Shown in pieces: positions 7,531 to 16,370 of a stretch of 64,000 nt of DNA (position 1 is its first letter; every line of letters starts with the position of its first letter). The DNA is from Hungatella_A sp034142505. GTDB taxonomy: Bacteria > Bacillota > Clostridia > Lachnospirales > Lachnospiraceae. Position numbers and translations under genes: made by a program. The notes beneath the pieces were generated by a model. The model saw nothing but the letters and a program-made list of their open reading frames with translations. It was not told the DNA's origin and did no database searches. The stretch spans positions 62,001-126,000 of the forward strand of contig JAWZDV010000065.1 of assembly GCA_034142505.1 (NCBI GenBank), in the 5' to 3' direction.

Positions 7531-8605
7531 AAGCCTCACTCCTTACAAGATTGACGCTGCCCTCTTTGTTGAAGACATTAATCTTATGCTTCTTCACCTG
7601 CAGCAGAACGTTCTGATTTGGTTTTAATTCATCCTCGATGGAAGACTCCTCCACGATTTCCACAGTCATATGGTCCTCAGTCTCCACATAGTAGTGGGTG
7701 TTGAGGCCCAGATAGGTATATTCCTTCACAACGCCCCGGATGCCCTCCGTTCCATCCGGGCTGATGACGAATTCCTCCGGGCGGATGGAACAAAGCACTT
7801 CCTGGTCGGCCGCCGGCTTCAGGCAGTCAAGCTCCACGCGGTAGCCATTGGAAAATACCACGGCCCCCCGTTCCACCTTGGCAGGCACAATGTTGGTTCG
7901 GCCGATAAATGTAGCCACAAATACATTCTTCGGACGCTGGTAGATGTCTTTAGGACTGCCCACATGCTGGATGACGCCGTCTTTCATGACCGCGATAGTA
8001 TCGCTGATGGCCATGGCCTCCTCCTGGTCGTGGGTGACATAGACGGTGGTAATGCCCACGTCCTTCTGGGTATGCCGGATGACGCTTCTCATCTCCAGAC
8101 GAAGCTTGGCGTCTAAGTTGGACAGCGGCTCATCCATGAGCAGCACATCGGGCATGATTACAAGGGCTCTCGCAAGGGCCACACGCTGCTGCTGGCCGCC
8201 GGACAACTGGTTCGGCATCCGGTCCGCGTACTGCATGATCTGCATTAAATTCAGGTATTTATCCGTCTGCTCTTTGATTTTCTCTTTGTCCATCTTCCTG
8301 TTTTTCAGTCCGAACGCCACATTGTCGCGGACCGTCATATTGGGAAAAATGGCGTAGTTCTGGAACACCATGCCGATGTTGCGCTTGCTGGGGTCCATGT
8401 CGTTGATGCGGGTGTCGTTAAAACAGATATCACCGCCCTCGATGGAATTGAAACCGGCAATCATACGCAAGAGCGTGGTTTTTCCACACCCCGAAGGACC
8501 AAGGAGCGTAAAAAGTTCCCCATCGTTAATCAGGGCATTTAAGTCAGGGATCACCGTATTGTTTCCATATTTTTTGACCGCATGTTTGATTGATATTTTA
8601 CTCAT
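7520..8605 (-). CDS. ABC transporter ATP-binding protein (FbpC/AfuC type)
   Basis: A 361-residue importer ATPase. Walker A (GPSGCGKTT) is at residues 36-44, the signature LSGGQQQR at 134-141, Walker B (VLLMDEP) at 154-160, and an H-loop in YVTHDQEEAM. The last 100 residues form a TOBE-like substrate or regulatory domain. It powers the fused permease encoded next, working with the lipoprotein encoded upstream. GGAGGAT precedes the ATG. A perfect 15-bp hairpin separates it from the binding-protein gene and may set the ratio of the products. Confidence 0.9.
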   Translation of the reverse strand: MSKISIKHAVKKYGNNTVIPDLNALINDGELFTLLGPSGCGKTTLLRMIAGFNSIEGGDICFNDTRINDMDPSKRNIGMVFQNYAIFPNMTVRDNVAFGLKNRKMDKEKIKEQTDKYLNLMQIMQYADRMPNQLSGGQQQRVALARALVIMPDVLLMDEPLSNLDAKLRLEMRSVIRHTQKDVGITTVYVTHDQEEAMAISDTIAVMKDGVIQHVGSPKDIYQRPKNVFVATFIGRTNIVPAKVERGAVVFSNGYRVELDCLKPAADQEVLCSIRPEEFVISPDGTEGIRGVVKEYTYLGLNTHYYVETEDHMTVEIVEESSIEDELKPNQNVLLQVKKHKINVFNKEGSVNLVRSEAYEG

Positions 8606-8627
8606 TTTATCCTCCGAGCCTTTTGAT

Positions 8628-8660
8628 TACGGGAATCGCGGCGCAGCCGCGATTCCCGTA
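8628..8660 (-). repeat. Perfect 15-bp hairpin between binding-protein and ATPase genes
   Basis: A 15-bp arm, a 3-nt loop (GCA) and a perfect complement. No T-run follows on the minus strand, so it is more likely an mRNA-stabilising or processing element, giving excess binding protein, than a full terminator. Confidence 0.8.
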
Positions 8661-8672
8661 TGATTTGATAAA

Positions 8673-9770
8673 TTATTTATTTGATTCGATACTGGTAAAG
8701 ATATCGGTATATTTGTTGACAAGATCTTTCTTATGCTCGCTGACGTAAGGAATATCTTCCTCGATCACATGAATCTCCGACATTGGTGTCATGAAATCAC
8801 TGGTCTTGGCATCTTTTAATACCGGGCGGTTGGTCAGTGTGGTGCCCCAGATGTTCTGCACTTCTTCACTTATGATAAAGTCCATGAACAGCTTCGCGTT
8901 ATCCATGTTCTTGGCGCCCTTGATGATAGTAGCGGATGCCGGCAGGTAAACCGCGCCCTCTGTCGGGTAAACGACCTTAACCGGAGCGCCGTCGCGAACC
9001 AGCTGGGCGCACGGGTCCTCGTAGGACAGACCTACTACATACTCGCCGTCGGCAACTCCCTTATAAACAGCTGAGGAGCTCTCACAGATCTTACCGTCGA
9101 TGTTGGTGAATAAATCCTCCACGAATTTCCAGGCACCGTCATCCTCATATCCGCCCATGGCCAGCAGAATGTTGGTCAGCTGTGCAAATGCGGAGGAAGA
9201 GTTGGCCGGATCACAGGTAGCGATCTTGCCCTTTAATTCCGGGTTCAATAAATCCGCATAACTCTCGATCTTGATATCGCCGATTAAATCCGTGTTGACG
9301 ATCAGGCAGCTGCCGTCGAGGACGTTGCCGGTGATAAAGCCGCAGGTATTCTTGTAAGCGTCCATCACGCCGCCGTCATTGACGGAAACATATGGCTCCC
9401 ATAAATCTTTATTGTCATACATCAATGACCAGGAACCGCCGAATAAAACGTCTGCGTAGGGATCTTCCTTCTCAGACTGGATTCTCTTCACCAGCTCGCC
9501 GGTGCCGGCCTGGATCACTTCTACTTCAACTCCGTATTTCTCCTCAAATAAAGGGATGGTGGCATTCATCAGGCCTTCGGAGTTGGGGGAGTATACCACC
9601 AGCTTGCCGCCGCCCTGTTTGGCTTCGCCGCCGGCTTCCTGCTTTGCCGCTGCTGTGGTATCTGCCGGAGCGTTTGCTTTCGTCGTATCAGGTTTTGAAG
9701 AGCCGGAACATCCGGCCAGAGAAGCCGTCATCACGAGTGCGAGTACCGTTGCTACTGTTTTTTTCATCAT
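8673..9770 (-). CDS. ABC importer substrate-binding lipoprotein (family 1 / Fe3+-AfuA-like)
   Basis: A 365-residue lipoprotein: a signal peptide with lipobox LAGC (Cys 21), a Ser/Thr/Ala/Lys linker to about residue 55, then a periplasmic-binding-type fold starting KLVVYSPNSEGLMNATIPLFEEKYG. The pattern GTGELVKRIQSE near 90 is shared by iron(III), 2-aminoethylphosphonate and AfuA-type hexose-phosphate binders. The adjacent tyrosine pair that ligates iron in classical ferric-binding proteins is not evident, so a phosphorylated organic ligand is at least as likely as iron. AAAGGAGG lies before ATGATG. It is the first gene of the transport operon, downstream of a dedicated sensor kinase and regulator. 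Confidence 0.82.
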   Translation of the reverse strand: MMKKTVATVLALVMTASLAGCSGSSKPDTTKANAPADTTAAAKQEAGGEAKQGGGKLVVYSPNSEGLMNATIPLFEEKYGVEVEVIQAGTGELVKRIQSEKEDPYADVLFGGSWSLMYDNKDLWEPYVSVNDGGVMDAYKNTCGFITGNVLDGSCLIVNTDLIGDIKIESYADLLNPELKGKIATCDPANSSSAFAQLTNILLAMGGYEDDGAWKFVEDLFTNIDGKICESSSAVYKGVADGEYVVGLSYEDPCAQLVRDGAPVKVVYPTEGAVYLPASATIIKGAKNMDNAKLFMDFIISEEVQNIWGTTLTNRPVLKDAKTSDFMTPMSEIHVIEEDIPYVSEHKKDLVNKYTDIFTSIESNK

Positions 9771-9858
9771 TGAATCCTCCTTTAATATGTAACTGATACT
9801 ACTATTTTAGTAAAAATACACAAGAATACCTCCCAAATTCCCGAACAAACAGCAAAAA

Positions 9859-9890
9859 TACCGAACACTAAGTGTCCGGTATCTTGGAAT
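9859..9890 (-). terminator. Terminator after the response-regulator gene
   Basis: On the minus strand a 12-bp stem with one mismatch (ATACCG-ACACT arms) is followed directly by TTTTTG. It separates the two-component genes from the transport operon, which must therefore have its own promoter in 9771-9858. Confidence 0.75.
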
Positions 9891-9907
9891 CGACCTAAGA
9901 ATCATTG

Positions 9908-10687
9908 TCAGGGCTTAATACTGGCCTGATAATCCTTCGGAGAACAGCCCATATACTTCTTAAATACGTAGTGAAAATATTTATAATCCCCAATTCCACA
10001 TTTCCACCCGATATCGGAGACCGGGGTTTCCTGTTCCTGCAGCAGGTTCAAGGCTTTCTGGATACGGTAACGGTTTAAGTAATCAATCACGGTTGTTCCC
10101 ATGGCTTTCTGGAAACGCTGGTTTAAATAGCGCTCCGAGTAATGAAGCTCCGCCTCCAAGTCCGCCAGTGCGATTTTCTTCTCATAGTTGGCGGCGATAA
10201 AGTCAAGAATCTGGGCGGCCACCGGGTCGGTCTGCTGTCTCGATTCGGGAACAGGCAGCAGGGAGATCTGTTTCAGCTGGTGGACGTTTTCCGCCTGCCG
10301 GCGGATAATCGCCATATTTTTTACTTCCAGGACCGCTTTCTCCAGAGCCTCCTTCATTTCCTCCATATTGAGGGGTTTTAGCACATAGTAAGCGACGCCG
10401 CAGCGGATGGCCTCCCTGGCGTACTCAAAGTCGGAGTAGCCGGTCAGAATGATGGCTACGTAGTCACAATGCTCCTTCGTCTGAGAAAGCATCTGAAGGC
10501 CGTCCACCACCGGCATGTTGATGTCGGTGATGACTATGTCCGGCTTCAGCTGCTCAATGAGAGCCGCTCCCTCCTCGCCGTTGCGCCCTTCCCCCACGAC
10601 GCTGCAGCCGAAGGTCTCCCAGGGGACGGAGTTGCGGATGCCCTTTCGGATGATATCTTCGTCTTCCACTAATAATACGGTGTACAT
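9908..10687 (-). CDS. AraC-type response regulator (YesN family)
   Basis: A 259-residue regulator: a receiver domain at residues 1-120 with acidic residues EDED, the phospho-accepting Asp 55 in TDINMP and the conserved Lys in VLKPL, then an AraC DNA-binding domain from about 155 to the end (two helix-turn-helix units, SERYLNQRFQKAMG and VSDIGWKCGIGDYKYFHYVFKKYMG). It lacks the long central linker seen in larger YesN proteins. It is encoded one base after the sensor kinase and next to an ABC importer, whose operon is its most likely target. Confidence 0.9.
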   Translation of the reverse strand: MYTVLLVEDEDIIRKGIRNSVPWETFGCSVVGEGRNGEEGAALIEQLKPDIVITDINMPVVDGLQMLSQTKEHCDYVAIILTGYSDFEYAREAIRCGVAYYVLKPLNMEEMKEALEKAVLEVKNMAIIRRQAENVHQLKQISLLPVPESRQQTDPVAAQILDFIAANYEKKIALADLEAELHYSERYLNQRFQKAMGTTVIDYLNRYRIQKALNLLQEQETPVSDIGWKCGIGDYKYFHYVFKKYMGCSPKDYQASIKP

Positions 10688-10688
10688 G

Positions 10689-12398
10689 TTATTCCTCCCT
10701 GTGTTTCAGCCGGACGGTGACCTTAAAATATTCCCCCTCCATGCTGTCAATGTTCATGCCGCTGCCGTCCCCGTACTCCAGGACAATCCTTCGGGCCAGA
10801 TTCTGAAGCCCGTTATGTTCCGTCTTAATCTCCTCGGAGGCCAGCATGGTCCGCAGCGTCTCCAGTGTGGTCCGGGGAACGCCGGGTCCGTTGTCCTCCA
10901 CCGCCAGCACCATGGTGTCCCCCTCACACCACCCGCGGATGGTGACAGCGATCTCCATTTTCTTCTTAAACCCGTACTTGATGCTGTTCTCAACCAACGG
11001 CTGGAGCAGGAGTTTGGGCACCTTATACCGGTTACATTCCTCGTCAATGTCAATGGTACATAGAAAACGGCTGCCAAACCGGGTATTCTGAATATATAAA
11101 TAGTCCCGGATATATTCCATATCCTCGTACAGCGGCACATCCTGCTTGGTGTTGTTGATGCTGTACCGCAGAATATGAGTGAACCGCTCGATCAGGAAGG
11201 CGGCCTTATCAGGCTCGCTAAAGATCAGGTATTTAATATTGTCCAAAGTGTTGTAGATAAAATGCGGATTAATCTGGGTCTGGAGGTTGCTGATCTCAAT
11301 CATGCTGTTCAGGCGGATTAAGTCGGTGTTCCTGGTGTTTAAGTCGTTGATGCTTTTGATCATCCGGTTGATGTGATTGGCAATCTCTTCAAACTCATCA
11401 CCGGTCTCAATGGTTACCACGTGGCTGCTGTCTCCGTGGCGGATGATCCGCAGCTCGTCGGCCAGAAGGTTGACGGAGCGGGCATTTCGCTCGGCCATGC
11501 CTCTTGTCAGCTTCAGGGACATCAGGAACCAGAGGACGCCCAGGAAGACAATGGTCAGAATACCGATTCCCATATAGGGAACATTTTTCGGATAATAGAT
11601 GAACGAGTAGAGAATCACCGAAGGCCCCGTCAGCTGCCGGCTGGAGATCAGATAGCGGACGCCGTGGATGGAGGTCATGCCGGTGTTGTCCGCCGGCCGG
11701 TATTTATTGCCGTTTCGCTCCTTCAAAAACCCCTCCTTGGAACAGTGGATAATGTCTCCGTTCTGGGCGGTGATAATGCTGTCATACTGATAGTCCGTCA
11801 GCAGTTTTGCCCAGTCCCGGCCGTTTAGGTAGATGGTGGCGAAGCCCTCCGGTTCTCCCTCGTCGCAGCTGCCGGCATAGAGCGGTTTTGTAAAGACATA
11901 CTCAGACGTATCCCCGGAAAAATAGTAGACGGTGCGGTAGATGCCGCCGCCGTTTTTTAAGGCATTTTCCCCGACAATTTGGTTAAAGGCGATCCGGTGT
12001 AAGTTCATGGACTCATCGCTGAAGGTGGTGTAGACGGTCTTGCCATCCCGGCCGGTGAGAATCAAATCGATGGTCACAGGGTTGGAGAGATTGTATTTGC
12101 TGATGGAATATTTGAGTTCTTTTTTGTCGCCCGTTCCCTGCACATTGGCGAGAAAGCTGCTGACATGGTCCGGGTCGTTGAGATAATCCGTGGCGGTCCG
12201 GTAGGTGTGATCAAAGGTCTCGCTGAGGAAATCCAGATGCTCCTGTACATTCAGCCGGGTATTCATATAATTGATGCCGAAAATGGCGGCGGAAAAGAAC
12301 AGGCATCCGACGGTGACCAGCAGAAAAATATTTTTTGTCGCTTCCCGCTCCAGCTGCATCTGGAACGTGTTTTTCTTTTTGGGTGTGTGTTTGGGCAT
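10689..12398 (-). CDS. Sensor histidine kinase (YesM family)
   Basis: A 569-residue membrane kinase. A transmembrane helix near 23-43, an extracellular Cache-like sensor of about 230 residues and a second helix near 277-297 are followed by a HAMP linker, then the His_kinase motif LQTQINPHFIYNTLDN with the phosphorylated His at about 379, and an ATPase domain (LLLQPLVENSIKYG; DNGPGVP; GLQNLARR). The start at ATG 12398 is preferred because AGAGGTG is 7 bases upstream; the ATG at 12404 abuts that site. Together with the YesN-type regulator it probably senses the solute brought in by the neighbouring importer. Confidence 0.88.
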   Translation of the reverse strand: MPKHTPKKKNTFQMQLEREATKNIFLLVTVGCLFFSAAIFGINYMNTRLNVQEHLDFLSETFDHTYRTATDYLNDPDHVSSFLANVQGTGDKKELKYSISKYNLSNPVTIDLILTGRDGKTVYTTFSDESMNLHRIAFNQIVGENALKNGGGIYRTVYYFSGDTSEYVFTKPLYAGSCDEGEPEGFATIYLNGRDWAKLLTDYQYDSIITAQNGDIIHCSKEGFLKERNGNKYRPADNTGMTSIHGVRYLISSRQLTGPSVILYSFIYYPKNVPYMGIGILTIVFLGVLWFLMSLKLTRGMAERNARSVNLLADELRIIRHGDSSHVVTIETGDEFEEIANHINRMIKSINDLNTRNTDLIRLNSMIEISNLQTQINPHFIYNTLDNIKYLIFSEPDKAAFLIERFTHILRYSINNTKQDVPLYEDMEYIRDYLYIQNTRFGSRFLCTIDIDEECNRYKVPKLLLQPLVENSIKYGFKKKMEIAVTIRGWCEGDTMVLAVEDNGPGVPRTTLETLRTMLASEEIKTEHNGLQNLARRIVLEYGDGSGMNIDSMEGEYFKVTVRLKHREE

Positions 12399-12548
12399 TG
12401 CCATCACCTCTCGTATCCGGGCGGCTGTGACCGCTCTTATTGAACCTTATTATATATAAAATAAGAATCAATTGAAAGAATATTTTCAAAGAATCTGCTC
12501 ACAATAGTTACTGTACAAAGGAAGTACAAAACAGAAATAGGTGAGTCC

Positions 12549-13610
12549 ATGGTTCAACCGAGTAAGAAACTGAAGAAAATTTTATTAATAGTGGGAGTTA
12601 CGGGTGCAGTTTATCTGATTCTGAAATACTTGCTGCCCCTCGTAATTCCCTTTTTGCTTGCATACGGCATTGCCCTTCTGCTTCGCCCCTCTGCCGGGTG
12701 GCTGGCAAAGCGGTGCCGGATAAAGGTGCGCGGAAAATATTACGGAATTCCCATCGGGCTGATCGGGGTGCTGGAACTGCTGGTTCTCATGGGGATTGTG
12801 GGCTGCGGGCTGTATTTTGGAGGCCGGAAGCTGTACGCCGAGGCGGGAATGCTGATGGAGCAGATTCCGGTGTGGATAGAAGAACTGGACCGCTGGCTGA
12901 CCGGGTTCTGCCACCAGATGGAAGTGGTTCTGTGCCTGAAGCGCGGATGCCTGGTGCTGCTGGCCAGGGAGATGCTGCTGGGGCTGGTGTCCTCCGTGAA
13001 GAACACGGCCATGCCGTATCTGATGGTCAACTCCATGACCATATTCAGAGGGGTCATCCAGTTCACCGTACTGTGGGTGATTTTAATCATCGGCGTCATG
13101 CTGTCCCTCCAGGAGATGGATGCCTGGCGGGAGCGGTGGTCCGGGTCCATATTCCACAAGGAATTCGAGATGATCCGGCAGCGGCTGGGCGTGGTGGCCA
13201 ACGCTTTTTTGAAAACCCAGGGCACCATCATGCTGCTGACCATGACCATCTGCACCATCGGCTTCTGGCTGATGGGAAATCCCTACTATATCTTAGGGGG
13301 AATCGGTATCGGTCTTTTGGACGCCCTGCCCATCTTCGGGACGGGAACCGTGCTGATTCCCTGGGGCCTTATCACGATTTTCCGCGGAGAAATCGGCCGC
13401 GGCGCCATGCTGTTTGGAATTTATCTCATCTGTTATTTTTTGCGGGAAATCATGGAGGCAAAAATGATGGGGAACAAGGTAGGCTTGTCCCCCTTAGAAA
13501 CATTGATTTCGATGTATGTAGGTTTGCAGCTCTTCGGACTCCTGGGATTCCTGTTAGGACCCATCGGTCTGCTGCTGATTGAAGATATCGTGCAGTCCAT
13601 CGACTTATAG
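12549..13610 (+). CDS. ytvI: AI-2E family permease-like protein, sporulation YtvI type
   Basis: A 353-residue membrane protein of the AI-2 exporter superfamily with about seven hydrophobic segments and the C-terminal block GIGLLDALPIFGTGTVLIPWGL found in the YtvI subgroup. YtvI is a sporulation membrane protein of unknown transport substrate, expressed in the mother cell in Bacillus. The start at ATG 12549 follows TAGGTGAG. The sequence upstream contains a GAATATTTT element that could be a sigma-E -35, but no convincing -10. It converges with bioY, overlapping it by 6 bp. Confidence 0.75.
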   Translation: MVQPSKKLKKILLIVGVTGAVYLILKYLLPLVIPFLLAYGIALLLRPSAGWLAKRCRIKVRGKYYGIPIGLIGVLELLVLMGIVGCGLYFGGRKLYAEAGMLMEQIPVWIEELDRWLTGFCHQMEVVLCLKRGCLVLLAREMLLGLVSSVKNTAMPYLMVNSMTIFRGVIQFTVLWVILIIGVMLSLQEMDAWRERWSGSIFHKEFEMIRQRLGVVANAFLKTQGTIMLLTMTICTIGFWLMGNPYYILGGIGIGLLDALPIFGTGTVLIPWGLITIFRGEIGRGAMLFGIYLICYFLREIMEAKMMGNKVGLSPLETLISMYVGLQLFGLLGFLLGPIGLLLIEDIVQSIDL

Positions 13611-14171
13611 ACGGCTGACCGCTTTTCGGAGAACAGGGCCGATGATGGCTGCCGCTATGATTTTGGCAATATCGCCCGGCAGATAAGGGATCACGCCGCT
13701 GGCTAAACCGGCGGCGAAGCTGACGCCCAGCTGGCGGGAGAGCCACACCGTGCCAATGAGGTTGCAGACAAGGGAACCCAGTATCATGCCTGCGATGGCC
13801 GGGGCCTTTTTTGCATGGTATTGATCGATCACGAATCCTGCAATCAGAATCATGAAGAAGAAACCGATTAAGTAACCGCCTGTGGGACCGGCGATCTTTC
13901 CCATGCCGCCGGAAAAACCGGAGAAGACCGGAAGACCCGCCATTCCCAGCAGAAAGTAAATTACATAGCTGACAAATCCCTTTTTCATCCCCAGTACATA
14001 GACCGATAAAAAGAGGGCCAGATTACCGAAGGTGATGGGAACAGGTGAAAACGGAATGGGAACGGCAAACGGACTGATGATGCAGGTAACCGCCGTCATC
14101 AATCCAATCAGTGTCAAATCCCTGGTGGTGAAACGGGCTCTTGAGTTGGATAATGATTCTGTATTGTTCAT
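13605..14171 (-). CDS. bioY: Biotin ECF transporter substrate-specific component BioY
   Basis: A 188-residue S component with six helices. BioY hallmarks are ISPFAVPIPFSPVPITFGNLALFLS near the N-terminus, GGMGKIAGPTGGYLIGFF in the middle and LPGDIAKIIAAA near the end. It captures biotin and docks on a shared ECF energy module (EcfAA'T), which is not encoded here. Regulation is visible: a strong promoter whose -35 lies within a BirA-type operator directly upstream, so biotin excess should shut it off. No other biotin gene is linked. Confidence 0.95.
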   Translation of the reverse strand: MNNTESLSNSRARFTTRDLTLIGLMTAVTCIISPFAVPIPFSPVPITFGNLALFLSVYVLGMKKGFVSYVIYFLLGMAGLPVFSGFSGGMGKIAGPTGGYLIGFFFMILIAGFVIDQYHAKKAPAIAGMILGSLVCNLIGTVWLSRQLGVSFAAGLASGVIPYLPGDIAKIIAAAIIGPVLRKAVSRL

Positions 14172-14204
14172 ATGTACAATCCCCTTTTATTTGAATTTAT
14201 GGTG

Positions 14205-14233
14205 ATTATATAAGATAATACATAGATTGTCAA
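14205..14233 (-). promoter_or_regulatory. Promoter of bioY
   Basis: On the minus strand TTGACA (plus 14228-14233) and TATAAT (plus 14205-14210) are separated by exactly 17 bp. Both hexamers match the sigma-A consensus. Confidence 0.92.
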
Positions 14234-14258
14234 CTAAAAATAACACAATGGTTAACAA
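14227..14258. promoter_or_regulatory. BirA operator of bioY
   Basis: Half-sites TTGTCAAC (14227-14234) and GTTAACAA (14251-14258) flank a 16-bp spacer, matching the known Gram-positive BirA box (TTGTTAAC-N-GTTAACAA) with one mismatch. The left half overlaps the bioY -35, so bound BirA-biotinyl-AMP should block RNA polymerase. Confidence 0.9.
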
Positions 14259-14265
14259 TTGGAAT

Positions 14266-14295
14266 TTGACGCCCTTGTTTTGGGTGTGGTATTCT
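14266..14295 (+). promoter_or_regulatory. Promoter of the LysR-type gene
   Basis: TTGACG (14266-14271), an 18-bp spacer and TATTCT (14290-14295). It begins 8 bp from the BirA operator, so bioY and this gene are divergent with closely packed promoters. Confidence 0.6.
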
Positions 14296-14344
14296 ATCTC
14301 TATGGAATGGCCGTTTATCACTGCGCAACTAGAGGGAGAGTATC

Positions 14345-15223
14345 ATGACAATCAGACATTTGAAAATATTTATCACCGTTGTAGACTGCAAAAAGATGAG
14401 CCGTGCGGCCGAGGAACTGTATATCACCCAGCCCACCGTCAGCCAGGCGGTCCGGGAACTGGAGGAGTACTATGGCGTGCGCTTGTTTGAGCGTCTGTCC
14501 AGGCAGCTCTATATCACGGAGGAGGGGCGGACTCTCTTATCCTACGCCCGCTATATCGTCGATTCCTTTGAGGATATGGAACTGGCCATGAAGAACAGAG
14601 GCAGCAGCGGAAGACTGCGGATTGGGGCCAGTGTGTCCGTGGGCACCTGCCTGCTTGGGAAAAAACTGAGCCTTCTGGAAGCTCGGATACCGGGTCTTGA
14701 GACAGAGATCACCGTCTGCAATACGTCTGTCATAGAGGAGATGGTGTTAAAAAGCAGTTTGGATGCAGGGCTGGTGGAAGGAGCCGTGGATAGTGAGGAC
14801 ATTGTCCGCCTTCCCATCTATGAGGACGAGCTGGTGATCGTGGTGGGCAAATCCCACCCCCTTTACGGCAGGAACGATTTAGAGCTTTCCTGTCTGAACG
14901 GCCAGAACTATATTTCCAGGGAAACGGGAAGCGCGGAGAAGAATCAGCTGGAACAGATGCTGAATTCCAATGATTTGAAATTAAAGAGAATCTGGAATTG
15001 CACCAACACCGAGGCGATCAAGAATGCGGTGATGGAGGGGCGGGGCTTTGCCATTCTGTCCCGCATGATCGTGGAAAAGGAAGCCGCGGAGGGCTCCCTT
15101 CAGATCATTCTGGAAGAAAACAGCTTGAAACGCGATATCCAACTGATCTATCACAAGGATAAATATCTGTCGGACAGCTTAAAGACCTGGATCGATATCT
15201 GCCGTGATCAGAAAGCCAGATAA
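14345..15223 (+). CDS. LysR-family transcriptional regulator
   Basis: A 292-residue regulator: a winged helix-turn-helix at residues 1-60 (MTIRHLKIFITVVDCKKMSRAAEELYITQPTVSQAVRELE in register with the family) and a LysR substrate domain from about 90 to 290. GGGAGAG lies before the ATG. It is divergent from bioY and overlaps the convergent chromate-transporter gene by 16 bp at its 3' end. Because a LysR target is usually the adjacent divergent gene, bioY might seem a candidate, but the BirA site explains bioY; the chromate-type transporter is the alternative target. The effector is unknown. Confidence 0.88.
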   Translation: MTIRHLKIFITVVDCKKMSRAAEELYITQPTVSQAVRELEEYYGVRLFERLSRQLYITEEGRTLLSYARYIVDSFEDMELAMKNRGSSGRLRIGASVSVGTCLLGKKLSLLEARIPGLETEITVCNTSVIEEMVLKSSLDAGLVEGAVDSEDIVRLPIYEDELVIVVGKSHPLYGRNDLELSCLNGQNYISRETGSAEKNQLEQMLNSNDLKLKRIWNCTNTEAIKNAVMEGRGFAILSRMIVEKEAAEGSLQIILEENSLKRDIQLIYHKDKYLSDSLKTWIDICRDQKAR

Positions 15224-15774
15224 GCCAGCGTCCCCACAAGACCGCTTCCGAAAATGATGGAGATGGCGCTTGCCTTCCACTTGCGGAGGATGAAGAGACA
15301 GCCGAGGAACAGCGCCAGTTCTATCCAGCGGATGTTTGCCAGGGAGAAGGAGAAAATGTCGCTGTCAAACAGAGCCAGCATCAGGATGGACGCTCCTGCG
15401 GAACCAATCAGTGCCACAACAGCCGGGCGGAGGGAAGCCAGCACGGTCTGCACGCCGCTTAAGCCCCGGTATTTATAATAGAAATGAGCCAGTGTCAGGC
15501 ATATCACAAAAGATGGAATAATGCAGCCCAGGGTACACAGGATGGCGCCCATGGGGCCGGCCAGCTTCATGCCCACAAAGGTAGAGGAGTTGATGGAGAT
15601 GGGTCCTGGCGTCATCTCGGCGATGGTAATCAAATCCGCAAATTCTTCCATGGTCATCAGCTGATGGACATTGACAACCTGCGACTGGATCAGGGGAATC
15701 GCGGCATACCCGCCCCCCACACTGAAGAGACCAACCTGGATAAAGGATATAAATAATGTCATTAATACGCTCAT
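15208..15774 (-). CDS. Chromate transporter family, second half-size subunit
   Basis: A 188-residue CHR-family membrane protein with about five or six helices and the family signature FSVGGGYAAIPLIQSQVV followed by EMTPGPISINSSTFVG. Half-size CHR proteins work as pairs encoded side by side, as here. The start codon overlaps the stop of the partner gene by 4 bp (ATGA). Family members efflux chromate; in gut anaerobes the true substrate of such pairs is often unclear. Confidence 0.85.
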   Translation of the reverse strand: MSVLMTLFISFIQVGLFSVGGGYAAIPLIQSQVVNVHQLMTMEEFADLITIAEMTPGPISINSSTFVGMKLAGPMGAILCTLGCIIPSFVICLTLAHFYYKYRGLSGVQTVLASLRPAVVALIGSAGASILMLALFDSDIFSFSLANIRWIELALFLGCLFILRKWKASAISIIFGSGLVGTLAYLAF

Positions 15775-16370
15775 TCTACGATAACCTCGCTTTTCTCTTT
15801 TTTCTTATACATAGACACGGCCAGATCGGTTAATCCGATTCCCAGGCAGATGAAAATCACCAGCATGGCGCTGACACCCAGCAGGTAAGTGCAGGTGAAG
15901 GCCGTGATCATCATGGCGATATAGAGGAACCGTCTGGCGGCGCATACATTGGCGGCAAGGTTGATGACCACGTCACAGATGACAGCCGCCACGCCTGCCC
16001 GCATCACCTGGAGAGCGATGGCAATGTAGGTATTTTCCCGAAACTGCTGATAAAATACGGAGATCAGCGAGATGATCACCATCGGTGGAATAATGGTTCC
16101 AAGCACTGCGGTCAGGGCGCCAATCACCCCGTGCATCCGGTAGCCGATGATGACGGAGGCATTGACCGGAAGCGGCCCGGGGGAAGACTGGGTGATTGCG
16201 GTGATATCCAGCATCTCATCCTCATCCATCCAATGAAGCTCTTCCACAAATTTCTTTTTCATCAGGGAGACGATGACGAAGCCGCCCCCGAAGGTACATG
16301 CGCTCAAGGCGAACATGGATTTGAATAGAATCCATAGGGTATTTAAATCTGTTTTTTTGTTGTTTTTCAT
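15771..16370 (-). CDS. Chromate transporter family, first half-size subunit
   Basis: A 199-residue CHR-family protein carrying the complementary signature FGGGFVIVSLMKKKFVEE and TQSSPGPLPVNASVIIGYR, with hydrophobic segments to residue 185 and a basic tail (YKKKEKSEVIVE). It is the first gene of a two-gene operon, with its partner overlapping by 4 bp. A GGAGCA-type ribosome site lies before the ATG. The heterodimer assignment rests on the paired half-size arrangement. Confidence 0.85.
   Translation of the reverse strand: MKNNKKTDLNTLWILFKSMFALSACTFGGGFVIVSLMKKKFVEELHWMDEDEMLDITAITQSSPGPLPVNASVIIGYRMHGVIGALTAVLGTIIPPMVIISLISVFYQQFRENTYIAIALQVMRAGVAAVICDVVINLAANVCAARRFLYIAMMITAFTCTYLLGVSAMLVIFICLGIGLTDLAVSMYKKKEKSEVIVE

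Noticed and set aside
12698..13582. Alternative-frame plus-strand ORF of 294 codons within ytvI
   Set aside because: The translation is Arg/Gly/His-rich with no hydrophobic pattern; the ytvI frame has clear transmembrane segments.
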